A stretch of 7,999 nucleotides of DNA from Anaerolineales bacterium (GCA_028689195.1 JAQTWR010000109.1:1-7999); one strand, 5' to 3'; shown: positions 1 through 5,390, counted from the stretch's first letter. Program-made: numbers and translations. Notes: a model not told the origin generated them from the sequence alone.

Positions 1-414
1 TTGCAAGACAGCGTATCCATCGCGCCAATTTATGGCGGCAATAAATATATTTTGGTGGATATTTCAGAGCAGCGCATGTACGTCTACGAAGGCGATGTGT
101 TGGTTTACAACTTTATCGCGTCTACGGGAATCAACAACGCGACGCGCGTCGGAACGTTCAGCGTGTTGGATAAAATTCCGAACGCGTACGGCGCGACGTG
201 GAATATTTGGATGCCGAATTGGATGGGCATTTACTGGGCGGGCAGTTTGGAAAACGGCATCCATGCTTTGCCGATCTTGCCAAACGGCGCGACTTTGTGG
301 TCGGGATATTTGGGCGCTCCCGTCACTTACGGCTGCGTGGCGCTGGGAACGTACGAAGCGCAAGTCCTCTATGATTGGGCGGAAATCGGGACGACGGTTG
401 AGATTCAGTGGTAG
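1..414 (+). CDS. L,D-transpeptidase (YkuD) domain protein, 5'-partial, variant active site
   Basis: YkuD-type L,D-transpeptidases are extracytoplasmic cysteine enzymes that form 3-3 peptidoglycan cross-links or attach proteins to the wall. The visible 137 residues cover nearly one whole YkuD domain: the entry strand 'YILVDISEQRMYVYEGD' (16-32), 'STG' (41-43), an IHALP segment with His88, and the cysteine motif 'VTYGCVALG' (108-116) with Cys112. The usual motif is S/T-H-G-C-x-R/N; here Tyr110 replaces the His and Ala114 the Arg/Asn. The frame is open at base 1, so the TTG there is probably an internal Leu and the export signal lies outside the window. It ends in TAG and is followed 131 bases later by a second YkuD gene on the same strand. 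Family membership is firm. Whether the Tyr form is active is unknown. Confidence 0.88.
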   Translation: MQDSVSIAPIYGGNKYILVDISEQRMYVYEGDVLVYNFIASTGINNATRVGTFSVLDKIPNAYGATWNIWMPNWMGIYWAGSLENGIHALPILPNGATLWSGYLGAPVTYGCVALGTYEAQVLYDWAEIGTTVEIQW

Positions 415-458
415 GGAGACGCGGTCGTAACAAATGAATGCGCCCGCGCGTCAAAGGT

Positions 459-464
459 TATAAT
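459..464 (+). promoter_or_regulatory. putative -10 box TATAAT
   Basis: A perfect TATAAT sits in the context AAAGGTTATAAT, much like AAAGGTATAAT before the TPR gene at 3631. No convincing TTGACA lies about 17 bases upstream. It would give a leader of roughly 75 bases for the gene at 546, and that leader contains the inverted repeat at 478-524. The call rests on sequence resemblance only. Confidence 0.4.
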
Positions 465-477
465 TCAAGCCTATATG

Positions 478-524
478 ATGCGTCGCGCATGCCCGTTGGA
501 TGTTTATAAAAAGGCGCGACGCAT
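478..524 (+). repeat. 11-bp perfect inverted repeat in the leader of the second transpeptidase gene
   Basis: The arms ATGCGTCGCGC (478-488) and GCGCGACGCAT (514-524) are perfectly complementary around a 25-base loop. The element lies between the putative -10 box at 459 and the start codon at 546, so it could fold as an RNA stem in the 5' leader or act as a DNA palindrome. It is not followed by a clean T-run, so it is not an obvious terminator. Confidence 0.6.
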
Positions 525-545
525 ACTCTTGGCTAAAGGCTTCTT

Positions 546-1373
546 ATGAATAATCCTTCTAAACGCAACGCTATCCTTACGTCTTTATTGATCATCGCGG
601 GATGCGCTGTGTTTTTATTTGCGGCGTGGTCGGCGATGAAATTCCCCGCGCTGGCTTCCATTTTGAATACGCCTGCGGCAACAGAGGCGGCGCGGGCGCA
701 ACCCTTCGCGCAGGTGATGCTTGCAAAACCAGCGTCAGAATCGGGGCAGGGGTCAGTCGCGGTTTTGACGGCGGCGACTCCTACTGCGGCAGCGACCCTA
801 TCCGCGCAGCAGACCGAAATCCCGCCGACTGAAATCATCCCGACGCTTGAAGCCCAGATTTATGTCGCGCCGACTGAAACGCCGACTCTCGATCTGCCGA
901 TTGCGACTCCTGAAAATACGAGCGAACCCGGCGCGATTTCTGCGGTGATTATCGAAGATACGCCCACGCCCGAATATGTCGCGCCGACGGCGATGGCGTA
1001 CGCGCCCGTGACCGGCAGCGGCGTACATTGGATTGACGTTGATCTTTCGCAGCAGCGCGTGTATGCGTATGAAGGCGATGCGGTGGTGAATTCGTTTATC
1101 GTTTCTACGGGAACATGGCAAACGCCGACCGTGACGGGCGAATATCATATTTGGGTTAAATATGTTTCCGCGCCGATGTCGGGTCCCGGCTATTATTTGC
1201 CGAACGTTCCGTATGTGATGTATTTTTACGGGAGCTATGGCTTGCACGGCACATACTGGCATAACAATTTTGGAACGCCGATGAGTCATGGCTGCGTGAA
1301 TCTTTCTATCCCCGATTCGGAGTGGTTGTATAACTTCTCGTCGGTTGGGACGTTGGTGAATGTACATTATTAA
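546..1373 (+). CDS. membrane-anchored L,D-transpeptidase (YkuD) with Thr/Pro-rich spacer
   Basis: A 275-residue protein. Residues 9-30 are hydrophobic after Lys6-Arg7, which fits a signal anchor or signal peptide. Ile17-Ala-Gly-Cys20 resembles a lipobox, but hydrophobic residues continue past Cys20, so a membrane anchor is more likely. Residues about 60-150 are a low-complexity Thr/Pro/Ala spacer, probably crossing the wall. The YkuD domain fills about 160-275 with the full catalytic set: His234 in 'HGTYWH' and 'SHGCVNL' with His248 and Cys250. Expected role is peptidoglycan cross-linking or remodelling outside the membrane. The ATG at 546 is preceded by a weak AAGG at 536-539. It lies between two other YkuD genes. 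The fold and active site are clear; the acceptor substrate cannot be read from sequence. Confidence 0.92.
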   Translation: MNNPSKRNAILTSLLIIAGCAVFLFAAWSAMKFPALASILNTPAATEAARAQPFAQVMLAKPASESGQGSVAVLTAATPTAAATLSAQQTEIPPTEIIPTLEAQIYVAPTETPTLDLPIATPENTSEPGAISAVIIEDTPTPEYVAPTAMAYAPVTGSGVHWIDVDLSQQRVYAYEGDAVVNSFIVSTGTWQTPTVTGEYHIWVKYVSAPMSGPGYYLPNVPYVMYFYGSYGLHGTYWHNNFGTPMSHGCVNLSIPDSEWLYNFSSVGTLVNVHY

Positions 1374-1374
1374 C

Positions 1375-1426
1375 GTAACGCGACATTTATGTCGCAGTGT
1401 TGCAAGCGAGATAAATGTCGCATTAC
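1375..1426. repeat. double palindrome forming a long inverted repeat (GCGACATTTATGTCGC family, copies 1 and 2)
   Basis: GCGACATTTATGTCGC at 1380-1395 is itself palindromic except for its two central bases. A near-copy in inverted orientation, GCGAGATAAATGTCGC, follows at 1406-1421. With flanking GTAAC and ATTAC, the two arms pair over 21 positions with two mismatches around a 10-base loop (1396-1405). The same 16-mer recurs at 3091-3106, and both loci run into TACAATTTTC. It could be a REP-like dispersed palindrome, an operator pair, or a terminator for the upstream transpeptidase. Confidence 0.75.
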
Positions 1427-1429
1427 AAT
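1424..1429 (+). promoter_or_regulatory. putative -10 box TACAAT
   Basis: TACAAT followed by TTTC abuts the right end of the inverted repeat at 1375-1426. Transcription would start near 1436, leaving a leader of about 13 bases before the ATG at 1449. The same palindrome-TACAATTTTC arrangement precedes the gene at 3121. No -35 box is evident; the palindrome occupies that region. Confidence 0.4.
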
Positions 1430-1448
1430 TTTCGGGTTACAGGTAAAT

Positions 1449-2477
1449 ATGGAATTTGAGAAATTATCACGCCGCGATTTTTTGAAACTTTCCGCTTCGG
1501 GCGCGCTGGGATTTGTCCTCGCCGAAATGGGATTTGACCGCGCGCTCGCCGCGCCGCCCGCTTCGCAGGGACGTATTATCTGGAGCGGCGTTCCGCTCAA
1601 TGACGCGCCTTCGTTCAGCGCGAAGGAAATCAAACTCTTTGGCATTGACGTTGTGGTTGACCTCAACGGCGAGGCGCTGGGCGACATTGGTTACGGAAAT
1701 CCGTTCAACTCGACGTGGTATCAAATCGAAGACGGTTACGCTTATTCGGGTTGGATTCAACCTGTGGAAAGTAATTATCAAAAACCCGTGTATGAAATCC
1801 ACGCCGAGGGTCAGGTTGGCGAGATTTGCGTGCCTGTTTGCGAAACGAAACTAATTCCGTATACCAACGCGAAAAAAGGATACCGCTTATATTATGGCAG
1901 CGTGCATTGGGTGAAAAACGTTGTCGTGACCCGCGAAGAAAAAAGCGTGTGGTATGAAATCTTCGATAACGAACTCAAGAAGTCGTTTTACGTCGCCAGT
2001 CACAATATGCGCCTCATCCCCGATTCGGAGTTGACGCAGCTTTCGCCCGAAGTTCCCGCCGCCGACAAGCTGCTCCATGTAGACCTGACCATGCAACTGG
2101 TCACTGCCTTTGAAGGGAATACGATGGTCTTCTCGGCGCGCTGCTCCAGCGGCGGAAAGGGAACGTACACGCCGACGGGAGAATTTTCCACTTATCACAA
2201 AGGTCCGTCGGTTCACATGACCAATCAAGACGAAGAAGGCGCGACGAATTATTATCATCTGCCGGGCGTGCCGTGGTGTTCTTTCTTCACGGGCGTAGGC
2301 AACGCTTTTCATGGAACGTATTGGCATAACGATTACGGCCGTCCGCGCAGTCACGGCTGCGTTAATTTGAGATCGGAAGACGCGAAATGGGTGTATCGTT
2401 GGACGAATCCCGTCGTGCCGCTTGGCGAAGATTACCTGCACTTGCCCGGCGAAGGGACGCGCGTTCAGATCGTGTAA
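1449..2477 (+). CDS. Tat-exported L,D-transpeptidase (YkuD)
   Basis: A 342-residue protein. I choose ATG 1449 because it gives an N-terminus with a twin-arginine motif, Ser7-Arg8-Arg9-Asp-Phe-Leu-Lys13, a hydrophobic stretch (14-25) and an Ala-Leu-Ala-Ala cleavage region near 32-35. An in-frame ATG at 1389 lies inside the palindromic repeat and would bury the Tat motif. AGG at 1441-1443 may be a weak ribosome site. Residues about 40-205 are an accessory region rich in beta-type sequence, possibly SH3-like, with Cys127 and Cys131 in a CxxxC. The YkuD domain (about 208-342) has His288 in 'FHGTYWH' and 'SHGCVNL' with His302 and Cys304. Likely a wall cross-linking enzyme exported already folded. 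It ends 23 bases before the next gene, so the two may be co-transcribed. Confidence 0.92.
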   Translation: MEFEKLSRRDFLKLSASGALGFVLAEMGFDRALAAPPASQGRIIWSGVPLNDAPSFSAKEIKLFGIDVVVDLNGEALGDIGYGNPFNSTWYQIEDGYAYSGWIQPVESNYQKPVYEIHAEGQVGEICVPVCETKLIPYTNAKKGYRLYYGSVHWVKNVVVTREEKSVWYEIFDNELKKSFYVASHNMRLIPDSELTQLSPEVPAADKLLHVDLTMQLVTAFEGNTMVFSARCSSGGKGTYTPTGEFSTYHKGPSVHMTNQDEEGATNYYHLPGVPWCSFFTGVGNAFHGTYWHNDYGRPRSHGCVNLRSEDAKWVYRWTNPVVPLGEDYLHLPGEGTRVQIV

Positions 2478-2487
2478 TTAATCAACC

Positions 2488-2495
2488 AAAGGAGA
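2488..2495 (+). promoter_or_regulatory. strong Shine-Dalgarno AAAGGAGA
   Basis: GGAG at 2491-2494 is six bases before ATG 2501. It is the best ribosome-binding site on the + strand of this window and contrasts with the genes at 3121, 3643 and 4657, which have no room for or no visible site upstream. This fits translation of a downstream gene in a shared transcript. Confidence 0.75.
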
Positions 2496-2500
2496 GATAA

Positions 2501-3076
2501 ATGAATTCAGTTTTTGATTTTAATCAGTATGTGCTAAAACGACAGTTTATGGCTTTAGGCGGGAAATTCCGCGTTTTCGATTCGAGCGAAAATCTCGTGT
2601 TGTACGTCGAACAGAAGTTGTTCAAGCTGCGCGAAGATATTCGCGTGTACGCGGATGAAAGCAAAGCGCGGGAAATTCTGGTCATCAAAGCGCGCCAGAT
2701 TGTGGATTTTTCCGCCGCGTATGACGTGATGGACAGCGCCACTGGTCAAAAGGTGGGCGCGCTGCGCCGCAAGGGACTCGCCTCGATGCTGCGCGACGAG
2801 TGGGAAGTTCTCGACGTGAACGACGCCGTAATCGGCAAACTCTTTGAAGACAGCATGGGCTTGGCGTTGGTGCGCCGCTTCCTCAGCAACCTTGTCCCGC
2901 AGAATTATGACCTGCTCATCGGCGCGACTCGCGTGGCTGATTACAAGCAAAACTTCAATCCGTTTACCTACGCGTTGAATATTGATTTCAGCATGGATGC
3001 CGCCAAGCAGCTTGACCGCCGTCTCGGACTCGCCGCCGCGATCCTGCTTGCCGCGATTGAAGGAAAGCAATCTTAG
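2501..3076 (+). CDS. LURP-one-related / YxjI-like protein (Tubby C-terminal-like fold)
   Basis: A 191-residue protein with the pattern of the LURP-one-related family (DUF567, including Bacillus YxjI), which resembles Tubby and phospholipid scramblases. Near the start, 'YVLKRQFMALGGKFRVFD' (10-27) is the family's typical opening strand pair. It is followed by repeated strand motifs of the type 'VEQKLFKLREDIRVY' and 'GALRRKGLASMLRDEWEVLD'. The C-terminus (about 167-187) has an Ala/Leu-rich helix, matching the buried hydrophobic helix of this fold. There is no signal peptide, so it is probably cytoplasmic or on the inner membrane face. Biochemical function in bacteria is not established. Its position 23 bases after a transpeptidase gene hints at an envelope link, but that is inference only. 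Family call is good; role is unknown. Confidence 0.82.
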   Translation: MNSVFDFNQYVLKRQFMALGGKFRVFDSSENLVLYVEQKLFKLREDIRVYADESKAREILVIKARQIVDFSAAYDVMDSATGQKVGALRRKGLASMLRDEWEVLDVNDAVIGKLFEDSMGLALVRRFLSNLVPQNYDLLIGATRVADYKQNFNPFTYALNIDFSMDAAKQLDRRLGLAAAILLAAIEGKQS

Positions 3077-3085
3077 TTTTTTAAC

Positions 3086-3111
3086 GTATCGCGACATTTA
3101 TGTCGCGGTAC
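3086..3111. repeat. palindromic repeat (GCGACATTTATGTCGC family, copy 3)
   Basis: The same 16-mer as at 1380 occurs at 3091-3106. Here flanking bases extend it to an 11-bp stem (GTATCGCGACA / TGTCGCGGTAC, one G-T wobble) around a TTTA loop. The preceding TAACGTA and following TACAATTTTC are also shared with the locus near 1371-1433. It lies between the LURP-one-like gene and the next gene, and could stop transcription of the first, control the second, or be a mobile REP-like unit. Confidence 0.75.
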
Positions 3112-3114
3112 AAT
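3109..3114 (+). promoter_or_regulatory. putative -10 box TACAAT for a leaderless gene
   Basis: GGTACAAT ends six bases before ATG 3121, so transcription starting about seven bases after the box would begin at the start codon. There is no Shine-Dalgarno between box and ATG. The box overlaps the right arm of the palindrome at 3086-3111. Confidence 0.5.
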
Positions 3115-3120
3115 TTTCTT

Positions 3121-3549
3121 ATGGCTAATCAACCTCTTTTTATCGGACTCGTCACAGACGAATTAGGAAATCCCGTCGAAAGCGGATTCATCGGCAGCGA
3201 ACCGTGTTACGTCATCAACGACGCGGGCTTCCACCGCCACGTCCCCGCCGCGCAGATAGATCGCGCGGTGCTCGCTCAAATGGCGGAGATGATGAAAGGC
3301 AGCGAAGACGTCCTTTCGGAGCAAACCGCCAAAATGCTTGGGCAGGACGATCCATTCTCTAAAGCGATGATCGAACAGCAACTCAAAAATATTGACCAGC
3401 AATTCGACGCGCTGATGCAGACGGGCATGCCCGAAGAAATGCGCGCCTATCTTGGCATGATGGGCTTCAAGGTCGTCGTCAATTATCACGGCGAGATCGT
3501 CCGCGTAGACCAGCCTGCCGCCGCAAGCGATGACGAAGGCGATGAATAA
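3121..3549 (+). CDS. small acidic protein of unknown function
   Basis: I do not recognise this 142-residue protein. ATG 3121 is preferred over the in-frame ATG at 3100, because the earlier one lies within a palindromic repeat and would turn a -10-like box into coding sequence. Residues 1-40 look beta-rich ('PLFIGLVTDELGNPVESGFIG', written here only as its outline). Residues about 45-105 are predicted helical, Met/Gln/Glu-rich and without membrane segments. Residues about 110-128 return to strand-like sequence ('FKVVVNYHGEIVRVD'), and the tail is acidic (SDDEGDE). No signal peptide is seen, so it is likely a soluble cytoplasmic protein. Codon use matches its neighbours. It follows the LURP-one-like gene after a 44-base gap holding the palindrome. 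Confidence 0.75.
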   Translation: MANQPLFIGLVTDELGNPVESGFIGSEPCYVINDAGFHRHVPAAQIDRAVLAQMAEMMKGSEDVLSEQTAKMLGQDDPFSKAMIEQQLKNIDQQFDALMQTGMPEEMRAYLGMMGFKVVVNYHGEIVRVDQPAAASDDEGDE

Positions 3550-3555
3550 AAATAC

Positions 3556-3618
3556 ACCCTTCCCCCAGAGGGGAATTAACTCCCTTCCCCCTTTGGGAGA
3601 AGGGCTGGGGATGAAGGA
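3556..3618. repeat. C/G-rich two-hairpin intergenic repeat, copy A
   Basis: Hairpin 1 is TTCCCC-CAGA-GGGGAA (3560-3575). Hairpin 2 pairs 3582-3591 with 3595-3604 (one mismatch, TTT loop). They are joined by ATTAACTCCCTTCCC, which is also found in the related element at 6846-6920. The right flank GGGCTGGGGATGAAGG parallels GGGTTGGGATGAGGG of the other copy, but the matching left outer arm is shortened here. It may also act as a terminator for the gene ending at 3549, although no clear T-run follows. Confidence 0.65.
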
Positions 3619-3630
3619 GTAAACCAAAGG

Positions 3631-3636
3631 TATAAT
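3631..3636 (+). promoter_or_regulatory. putative -10 box TATAAT for a leaderless gene
   Basis: AAAGGTATAAT ends six bases before ATG 3643, the same spacing as the TACAAT box before ATG 3121. Start of transcription would coincide with the start codon. No Shine-Dalgarno fits between them, though GAAGGAG lies at 3613-3619, too far upstream to serve. No clear -35 box is seen. Confidence 0.55.
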
Positions 3637-3642
3637 CACCGC

Positions 3643-4656
3643 ATGACAGAAAATCTCGAAAACACACAACCTAATCAACTTGAATCGACTCAGCCTTCCG
3701 CGCCTGAGCCGAAGCCCGACGATACGCAGCCGATTAAACCCATCAAAAAGAAAACCGCGCGCTGGCGTTCCTTTTTGATCGGCGCGCTCGGTTTCCTCGT
3801 TCTGCTTGGTCTCGGCGGATATGGCGGATACGCTTCGGCGATTAATGACCGCAAAGCCGCAGAATCTTCCGTCCTTTCAAAGCAACTGATGGAGCAATAT
3901 CAATTCGCGCTCGTGGATGTTCAATATGGACGTTTTGAAACCGCGAAGCAGCGCCTCGAATACATCATCGCCAAAGACGCAGGTTTCCCCGGCGTGCAGG
4001 AAAAACTCACCGAAGTTCTGGTGATGAGCGTCATCCCCACCGCCACCACTACGCCCACCGTCACCCCCACGCTCGACTTCAGCGGCGCGGAAAGCGCCTA
4101 CCAACGCGCGCAGCAACTCATCAACGCGCAAGATTGGCAAAACGCGCTCAGCGCGCTGGATATCATCCGCAAACTCGACCCGACTTATAAAACCGCGCAA
4201 GTGGACGGTATGTATTACTTCGCGCTGCGTAACTTCGGTCACGACCTGATTCTCAAACAAGGCAATCTCGAAGGCGGCATCTATCAACTGACGCTCGCCG
4301 AACGCTTCGGTCCGCTCGACAATACAGCCGTCCAGTTACGCGAGGGCGCGCGCATGTACATCGTCGGCGCAAGTTTTTGGGAACTCGACTGGCCCCAGGC
4401 AATATCGTACTTCTCGCAAGTCAGCTCCAATCTTTGGGATGGAGATATGACCGCCCAGCAGCGTCTGGACTTTGCTTACATGCGCTACGGCGACGACCTG
4501 TTCGATCAAGGCAACTATTGCGCCGCCTACGATCAATACAGCGCCGCGACCACCCTCGACGCAAAAGCCGCGGCGCGTTTCAATCAAGCCACAACGGAAT
4601 GTTACCCGCCCACGCCCATCGTCACCGACGTTCCCACCGTCCCCCCAACCCCGTAA
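3643..4656 (+). CDS. membrane-anchored TPR-like repeat protein
   Basis: A 337-residue protein. Residues 1-42 are a polar, Pro/Gln/Thr-rich cytoplasmic tail ending in a basic cluster (KKKTARWR). Residues 43-66 form one Gly/Leu-rich membrane helix, so the rest should be outside. Residues about 70-125 hold a first helical repeat ('ALVDVQYGRFETAKQRLEYI'), then a Thr/Pro linker (about 131-146). After this come TPR-like units at about 149-183 ('YQRAQQLINAQDWQNALSAL') and about 277-313 ('YGDDLFDQGNYCAAYDQYSA'), with weaker helices between. A Pro/Thr tail ends it. TPR repeats bind proteins, so a scaffold or assembly role at the cell surface is plausible, but no partner is evident. The next gene starts directly after its TAA, so the two are almost certainly translated from one message. 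Confidence 0.82.
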   Translation: MTENLENTQPNQLESTQPSAPEPKPDDTQPIKPIKKKTARWRSFLIGALGFLVLLGLGGYGGYASAINDRKAAESSVLSKQLMEQYQFALVDVQYGRFETAKQRLEYIIAKDAGFPGVQEKLTEVLVMSVIPTATTTPTVTPTLDFSGAESAYQRAQQLINAQDWQNALSALDIIRKLDPTYKTAQVDGMYYFALRNFGHDLILKQGNLEGGIYQLTLAERFGPLDNTAVQLREGARMYIVGASFWELDWPQAISYFSQVSSNLWDGDMTAQQRLDFAYMRYGDDLFDQGNYCAAYDQYSAATTLDAKAAARFNQATTECYPPTPIVTDVPTVPPTP

Positions 4657-5163
4657 ATGGATACGCCCGCCTCATGGGTCATGGCGCTGATCTACTGGAT
4701 GCATTTGCTTGCAACCGTGATTTGGATCGGAAGCCTCGCCGCGATTAATCTGCTCGTCCTTCCCGCGTCGCAGCGGACGCTTGATGCGGCAGCCCAACTT
4801 CGATTTATATCCGCGCTTCAAAAGCGGCTTGAACCGCTCGCGTGGTTTTGCATGGGATTGCTGCTTGCAACGGGCTTATTCCAAATGAGCGTCAACCCGC
4901 ACTACAACGGATTTTTGGATACCAGCGCGCAGTGGTCGCTGTCCATCCTCGTCAAGCACGGACTCGGCGCGATTATGGTCGTCGTCAGCGCCGTTCAAAC
5001 GTGGGAAGTCATCCCCAATATCCAACGGACGTTGATGAAGAAAAGCGGCGTGAACGAAGACGAACTTGTAAAACTTCAAAAGCGCGAAACGGCGCTGCTG
5101 AGGATAAACTTCATCCTCTCCGCGCTGATTTTAGCCGCGACCGCTTTCGCAAGAGCGGCGTAA
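4657..5163 (+). CDS. CopD-like four-helix integral membrane protein
   Basis: A 168-residue protein with four likely membrane helices, at about 8-35, 58-77, 95-116 and 146-166. The first helix carries His16 and 'VIWIGSL' (Trp23, Gly25), and the third begins with 'LVKHG' (Lys100, His101). This resembles the CopD domain (copper resistance protein D family), whose members have a His in helix 1 followed by a W-x-G motif. Copper transport is known for some members, but many relatives have unknown roles, and no copper gene lies nearby. The ATG immediately follows the TAA of the TPR gene with no ribosome site of its own visible, which suggests translational coupling. The gene ends 10 bases before a strong terminator. 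Membrane topology is confident; the family call is moderate. Confidence 0.7.
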   Translation: MDTPASWVMALIYWMHLLATVIWIGSLAAINLLVLPASQRTLDAAAQLRFISALQKRLEPLAWFCMGLLLATGLFQMSVNPHYNGFLDTSAQWSLSILVKHGLGAIMVVVSAVQTWEVIPNIQRTLMKKSGVNEDELVKLQKRETALLRINFILSALILAATAFARAA

Positions 5164-5173
5164 TTAAAAATAC

Positions 5174-5209
5174 AAATCTCCGAGGCTTTCAAGGCCTCGG
5201 AGATTTTTT
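5174..5209 (+). terminator. strong intrinsic terminator
   Basis: A perfect 13-bp stem (AAATCTCCGAGGC at 5174-5186, GCCTCGGAGATTT at 5194-5206) closes a 7-base loop and runs into TTTTTT (5204-5209). It sits 10 bases after the stop codon of the CopD-like gene and ends the + strand run. On the - strand it is followed by TGTATTTTTAA, so weaker termination from rimO is possible. Confidence 0.92.
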
Positions 5210-5233
5210 ATAACTGTATCAACCGTTGAGCAA

Positions 5234-5270
5234 GCGAAGGGTCTCTACGTATTACCCGGAGATTCTTCGC
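5234..5270. repeat. imperfect inverted repeat
   Basis: GCGAAGGGTCT (5234-5244) can pair with AGATTCTTCGC (5260-5270), with two G-T pairs. The wording resembles short dispersed intergenic repeats I associate with genomes of this kind, but this cannot be confirmed here. Confidence 0.4.
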
Positions 5271-5279
5271 TACGTTACT

Positions 5280-5390
5280 AAGGAACAAGGAATTTCAAAA
5301 CCGTTTTTGCCGCGGATTTCACTAATTTGCGCGAATTTTTAATCTATCCGTGATAATCCGCGTAATTTGTGGCTGAATCTTTTGTTCCTT
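5280..5390. repeat. about 110-bp imperfect inverted repeat in the rimO-downstream gap
   Basis: Perfect outer arms AAGGAACAA (5280-5288) and TTGTTCCTT (5382-5390) enclose weaker 27-base arms at 5309-5335 and 5347-5373. By hand alignment 16 of 27 positions are complementary and many of the rest are G-T pairs. The sequence is built from variants of GCGGATT, GCGAATT and CCGTGAT words. No open frame of note lies here. It looks like a decayed non-coding dispersed repeat. With the terminator at 5174, the repeat at 5234 and a small palindrome ATCGTC-CC-GACGAT at 5434-5447, it accounts for most of the 5164-5472 gap. Confidence 0.5.

Noticed and set aside
418..452. GACGCG / CGCGTC inverted repeat after the first transpeptidase as a terminator
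   Set aside because: The stem is only 6 bp with a 23-base loop and no T-run; such pairs arise by chance in CG-rich sequence.
798..1367. Long open frame on the - strand opposite the second transpeptidase (189 codons)
   Set aside because: It is fully overlapped by a clear YkuD gene on the other strand, and its product is Arg/His-rich with no recognisable domain, as expected of a shadow frame.
1389..1448. Upstream in-frame start for the Tat transpeptidase
   Set aside because: It begins inside the palindromic repeat, and would place 20 extra residues before the Tat motif and translate the putative -10 box.
1887..3097. Open frames on the - strand at 1887-2441 and 2555-3097
   Set aside because: Both are antisense to well-supported genes, have compositions biased to Arg, His and Ala, and show no start signal or family motif.
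3100..3120. Upstream in-frame ATG for the small acidic protein
   Set aside because: The ATG is part of the palindrome GCGACATTTATGTCGC that also occurs elsewhere, so it is explained by the repeat.
3163..3678. Open frame on the - strand covering the unknown small gene and the repeat at 3556-3618
   Set aside because: It runs through a hairpin repeat and across a likely promoter. The + strand frame has better placed start signals and a more protein-like composition.
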